Positions 59,523 through 64,000 of a stretch of 64,000 nucleotides of DNA are shown one piece after another. Origin of the DNA: Acanthornis magna (taxonomy: Eukaryota; Chordata; Aves; Passeriformes; Acanthizidae). Made by a program: the position numbers and the translations under genes. The notes beneath the pieces were generated by a model. The model was not told the DNA's origin. It worked only from the letters and a program-made list of their open reading frames with translations, and did no database searches. The stretch lies in NCBI GenBank assembly GCA_036785705.1, contig JAWUZG010000029.1, positions 18,518,501-18,582,500 on the forward strand, written 5' to 3'. The first letter of the stretch is position 1, and every line of letters begins with the position of its first letter.

Positions 59523-59642
59523 CTTCTTGAGTATCTCCGTATTCAGCAGCATGTAGATATTTATATCACAGGACTCTGCTTTAGGTAGTGAGCTTAAGTT
59601 GCAGTGTATAATTAAACAAGACCTGCCTGGTCTTTCACAGTC
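59523..59642 (-). CDS. ITGA9: Integrin alpha-9 ectodomain exon
   Basis: Encodes 40 residues, DCERPGRSCLIIHCNLSSL to YMLLNTEILKK, phase 0 at both ends. The closely spaced cysteines (D-C-x5-S-C-x3-H-C) are the conserved membrane-proximal disulphide cluster of the integrin alpha calf-2 domain. The acceptor CCTGTAG and donor AAG/GTATGT are on the minus strand. It is followed by a 2.8-kb intron that holds solo LTR S4. Confidence 0.95.
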
Positions 59643-60231
59643 CTACAGGAAATATGAAAAAGTTGTTAGGCAAAGGAGGTAAAAATTCAATGATAAATTG
59701 TGTGACAGCAAACACACCAGAAAACTAAGATATAGTAAACTGCTATAATACAGCACTCCTGCATTGAAATAGCAACTTTCAAGACCTGAAGACAGCTGAA
59801 TACAGAGGTCTGCATGAGAGCAAGGCAGGTAAAATTCAGCCCTCTACAGAGCTGCTGAGCCAGGCAAGCATTCAGGGTTGGGAAGAACATCAGCTGCACG
59901 TCAGCTCTCTGTGTAGGTCAGGCACCAAGTGCAGTGAAGCGACTCACTGCCCCCATATCCCTTCGACAGAACGTGGGAGCAAAGGCTCTGGTAAGGTAAC
60001 CAAGTGTGTGCTGCCATATCAGCTTAATTCCTTTCCACTGCACTTCCGAAACTTTCTGCTTTTAAAAATCAGACAATTACAATCACTGAATGTCCCCTCA
60101 GCACATCATCAGTATTGTTGTATATGGTCTATAACGAACCACCTGCTTCAGATCTTCATGCCAAACCATGCAAAATGTTTTGTAAGATATGCTGCATGTT
60201 CAAGTAGTGCCAAAGTGGTGCCATTTCTTAC

Positions 60232-60357
60232 CAATACTTTTCTGCCAGACTTCGTGAAAAAAGCAAACATGGTGTGGAAAATATTTTCATTCTCTTGAGG
60301 AACAATGCATGGGCTGTAGTTTCTGTGGAAAGAACAGCTTCCTTTGTCCTGACCAAC
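60232..60357 (-). CDS. ITGA9: Integrin alpha-9 ectodomain exon (most upstream one in the window)
   Basis: Encodes 42 residues, from VGQDKGSCSFHRNYSPC through IFHTMFAFFTKSGRKVL, joining in phase 0 to DCERPG. The acceptor is GTGCTTGCAG and the donor TTG/GTAAGA on the minus strand. Two cysteines and one N-x-S sequon (NYS) are visible. Further upstream exons must exist, but I could not identify any between 60.4 and 64 kb, so they probably lie beyond the window. Confidence 0.93.
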
Positions 60358-60869
60358 CTGCAAGCACAATTATAAATCACAATTATTATTCTGAATTGAA
60401 CTAAATTATACAAGAATGTTGAATTGGTCTGTCTGTAAAAATACACCTAAATCTGAGCTAAATGTCTAGACTCCCACTAATAGTCATAAGAAAAAATTAA
60501 TCACCTTAGGAGTCAAATAATCCTAAAGAAAGTATCTGAAGTAAGCCAGGTGAATCATGCACTGCAAATGCTCTGACTGGTTAGGATACGAACATGTCTA
60601 ACCTAGCTCACATGTGGGTATCTGTTCTACATATTCTACATGTCTGGAGATAGAGACAGGAGAAAAACCTCAGCAAAATATATGTTATGACACAGCATTC
60701 TAAGTCAACAGTTGTCCTAGTTACGGAAATAGTAGGCAGAGTTTACCATTAGGGCTGACCCAAAATCATTCTCTACATCAACCCACACAAGTTTGTTTAT
60801 TGTAGCTTTAAGACTTGGAGTACAAAGCAGAACCTTTGTGTTTTACCCCAATTCACAAAACAGGTAAGG

Positions 60870-61524
60870 GTGCCTGGTGCCTTTAAAAACAGGGGACGGA
60901 GACATGGAGCCCTTCCTTCGTATATTTCTGGGCTCTCAAGCATTTCACGATCCCTTCAGCCGATGCTGCTTGCCATTTGCCGGGGAGGGGCAGGCCTGCC
61001 CACTGCTGCCCACACCACCACGCCAGAGATCACAGCCACTCCACGAGTTTCAGCCACTGCACCACACCAAGGAGAGCCCCTGTTGGGGTGGTGTGGAGCA
61101 GGCAGCAGGGCAGCGTTGACTCCTTTTGGACAAAAATAGTTTTTCCAGATTTTGTTTTGTCCCTGTTCCCTGTTGGTTATTTGTTTGGCGGTGGTGCTAG
61201 TTTTGGAACCATGGAGGCTTGTTTGACCTGTTGTTTCCTTCATTCTCTCTGTCAGCTACGGGCCCAGGGACAGGATTCTCCACCATTTTGTCTGAGTTCC
61301 CTGGGACAATCAGGGGGACCTCCTTCACATTTGTGCATGAGCATTGAACCATCTGCCTTTTTATTTCTTGGTTATTTGCTGTTTTCTTTAAGTAAACCAT
61401 TATTTTTTCATTTATATCTCTTCGTATTTGTCTACCCTTATTAGTGGAAAAGGGAGAAGTTAAGTCTAAAGGGAAATAACTTATTTTGGAGCCCCCACCC
61501 CACAAATTGTCTTAAACTAAGACA
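60870..61524 (+). repeat. LTR-like fragment (copy S6)
   Basis: Ends AATTGTCTTAAACTAAGACA at 61524, followed by atagt. Shows GC-rich U3-like sequence and 'ctttaagtaaaccattat', comparable to the CTAGTAAAG block of the other LTRs. The 5' boundary is not defined. Plus strand, upstream of the 60232-60357 exon. Confidence 0.5.
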
Positions 61525-64000
61525 ATAGTGTATTACCTTCTTTGATGTTTTGGCCAACTCGGCTGTTTCCTGGTTTATATCAGAACTAATGAAATAAATG
61601 AAATCTTTGTGTAAATGAAAAAGCCTAGGCACTAAATCTGTTCTTTTACCTTCAGCAGAAATGGTACAAAGCCCCCTTTTTGTGTCATTAGCTTATTCAC
61701 TTGTCCAAGAAAGTGGATGACTGAGGCTAGTAAAACTTGAAGACTATCAAGCTCTGATAAAATGAGCTTTAGTCAAGATGATAGGGAAGATGTATGCTAA
61801 TGTCTTTACAAACAATTCTATGGGTGAGGGTATGGGTGTCAGTATCTTTGAAATGGGTCTTAATGTCTTTACTAACTGCAAGCAGCAAGTTTTTTACAGA
61901 GCCCAGATAGTCTGACTCTTGAAACAGACAAGTGGGTCTGCACAAGCCTGACTTCCTGAACTTGGGGGTAAAATGGCATGTTCAAGGGGAATATGTGGTA
62001 GGCGGTTTGGGAAGGTTGTACCTTCCTAGTACCTCAGCCAACGGGGAAAAGAAGAGGGCAACATGCAGCTGGGAGTTTAGGATAAAAGGGGGCTGCGCCC
62101 TCTGAAACCTCAAGAGAGAGAAAATCCCGTGGATATGTGCCACAGTGGACTCTCTCCCTTTATTCAAACAAAGTTGCAGGACTCCTCTGTCCCCTTTATG
62201 GACACTGGCTCTTCATAGTGTGATTTTCCATACCAAGATAACCTTGCTCAAGAAAAGCCTTCTCAGTTTTTGCAGCTTATGTGTATTTACTGAAGAAAAA
62301 CTACCAAAGTTTAATAAAAACTATGACAACAAAGTATCAGCAAATTCTTCCTGCTAACATCCTTAAAACCTGTAAGAGTGAGAGAGGGAGATTTTCCAAC
62401 AAACCACCAACTGACATTCTTATACATCCTGCTGTTGACCTTCTCACATCCTTTGACAGGATGAAAAACTGAAAACTTGTACCTTATTCAAATCATAAAT
62501 CCTTGAAAGAGGGAGAAAAAAAGTTGCTGCAGATATGAGATTACTGCATGCTCCAAGTCTGATTAAACATTAAACAATTTGTATCTGTGTTAAGTATTTT
62601 GAAAAAAGAAGCAAAACCCAAAGGTCTATCTAGATTTTAAATGCTGTTTTACAGACAAGTGATATCACTGTCACTTTGAAAGATGTACTTTTTCTGCTTC
62701 ACTGGCCCACAAACTCTTCGCAATCTGCTCTTTGAAGTATGCATTCATAACCTGACTTAACATAATCTGTCCTTGCATTCCCAACAGATATACCCAAACT
62801 TTACAGTCTTCTTGAGCTCAGCTGAAGATTAAGATTATGATTTGTCCAGATCACCTGAAATGAGTTTTCATTATTTATTTTAGGTAAGAGATTCATGAAG
62901 CCCACAGACATTTATTTCTTTGATCTTTCACATGGAAATTAGATCTATATAAAGTAGAAGGCTCATGTTGAATTAAAAACATCAAAAAGTCAGGATCTAT
63001 TCAATATTTGCTCTTTGTTCCTGGAAGTTTAAATTACAGATACTATTAGATTTATGCAAGAGATACAGGAAGGACAGTACAAGTGTTTGTGCTATACAAG
63101 CTTTTTGCATACTCCCCTAATAGTCCTGATTTACATCCTGTAAAACTATGCTGAAAGATTAAGCCAAAGCAGAAATATCTTACAAGACTAAAAGGAATTG
63201 TCTAGCATGAAGAAACATAAATCTGGTCCTTTCTACTTTAAATGATTATCATTTCTTAAACTGAAGGTTGGCATCATTTTCAAAACACTTTAGTTGAAAC
63301 AGAGAAAGGCACCTCCAGAGGACCAGCTCTGAACTTGGAAATACCTTTTCCTCTCTGCCGACTACACAGCAATGCCATATGAGGTGGCTACTAAATTCAG
63401 TGTTTCAGTCCATATTAGGAGGGAAACCATGCAAGAACTAAGCACCTCCTGTTACCTGCACTGCTCTGGAACAGACCATCAGGTCACCTTCATCCTGTTT
63501 TAGCAGTCAAAGGCAGAGGCCACTTTCTAGAAGGCAGACACTACTATTTGTCCTGCAGAATTTGGAGTAATTCAACCAGGCAGAAAATAGATTACACTAA
63601 TCTGTGTATCTGTGATCAATCAGCATGAGCTGACACCCAGCAGGTAGGAAAAGGATGCAAGGCAGCTGAGCAGCAATCCATTTCTTTCAGCACTCTTGGA
63701 AGTCACAGAGCCACAAAACTGGGAAAAAATTAACAAAAAAATTCTAAATGGATGGACTGTGCCAAGAAGCAAATCCATCCTTTTCAGAGGACTGGCCACA
63801 GGTGGTTTGGTGGGATATTTTTTACGGTTTTTGGTTTATTTGTTTTGTTAGGATGACTGTTAGACACTTATATTTCACATCATCTGTTATTCTCAATTTT
63901 TACATGCATAAAGGTTCAGTCAACCAGCCAGAAAAAGGTAAGGCAATTTTCCAACAAACTTTGTTTTCAATTAAATATTCAGCTGTAGAAAGACAACCAG
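61525..64000. other. Sequence upstream of the last recognised exon, probably ITGA9 intron
   Basis: No exon, LTR or CR1 recognised. Confidence 0.45.

Noticed and set aside
60358..64000. Search for more upstream ITGA9 exons on the minus strand
   Set aside because: No frame with flanking splice sites and integrin-like residues was found; the next exon probably lies outside the window.
1..64000. CRISPR arrays, operons, tRNA or rRNA genes
   Set aside because: The repeats are LTRs, LINEs and microsatellites; no regularly spaced short repeats or RNA-gene signatures were seen.

Overview
The window is from a bird genome. It contains avian CR1 LINE 3' ends, avian-type ERVL and ERVK-like LTR elements, and five coding exons that I read as the 3' end of the integrin alpha-9 gene (ITGA9). 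There are no operons, CRISPR arrays or rRNA/tRNA genes. The species cannot be named from the sequence.

The host gene lies on the minus strand. Its exons, in transcript order, are 60232-60357, 59523-59642, 56605-56706, 39369-39488 (transmembrane segment) and 13149-13247 (cytoplasmic tail and stop). All four introns are phase 0 with canonical GT/AG ends. Together the exons encode the last 188 residues: membrane-proximal ectodomain, one membrane helix and a GFFRRR tail. The 17.1-kb and 26.1-kb introns, and the 3' flank below 13 kb, are packed with retroelements. By my boundaries, endogenous retroviruses and solo LTRs occupy about 27 kb of the 64 kb.

Layout from left to right: a non-autonomous ERVK-like provirus (39-4374, minus) with 6-bp target duplications; a probable LTR fragment (about 4750-5601); two CR1 tails (10.8-11.2 kb); the last ITGA9 exon; an old, decayed ERVL provirus (14507-20042, plus); solo LTRs at 23770-24166 (minus) and 25648-26196 (plus); a defective ERVL provirus, copy 1 (27130-32326, plus); a CR1 inside a microsatellite (33.8-34.6 kb); the transmembrane exon; a solo LTR (39957-40916); the sister provirus, copy 2 (41040-46192, plus); then a cluster of related solo LTRs at 48-61.5 kb interleaved with the upstream exons.

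The most notable material is the pair of sister ERVL proviruses. Each has its own 5-bp target duplication, so they are separate insertions. They share the same internal deletion of pol. They are almost identical over 3.7 kb, yet each differs by about 5% between its own two LTRs, which points to gene conversion (or an assembly error). Their leaders carry a tandemly duplicated unit of about 222 bp whose complementary arms interlock. Base changes between units and copies mostly preserve pairing, which suggests a conserved RNA structure ending 4 nt before the first gag-region ATG.
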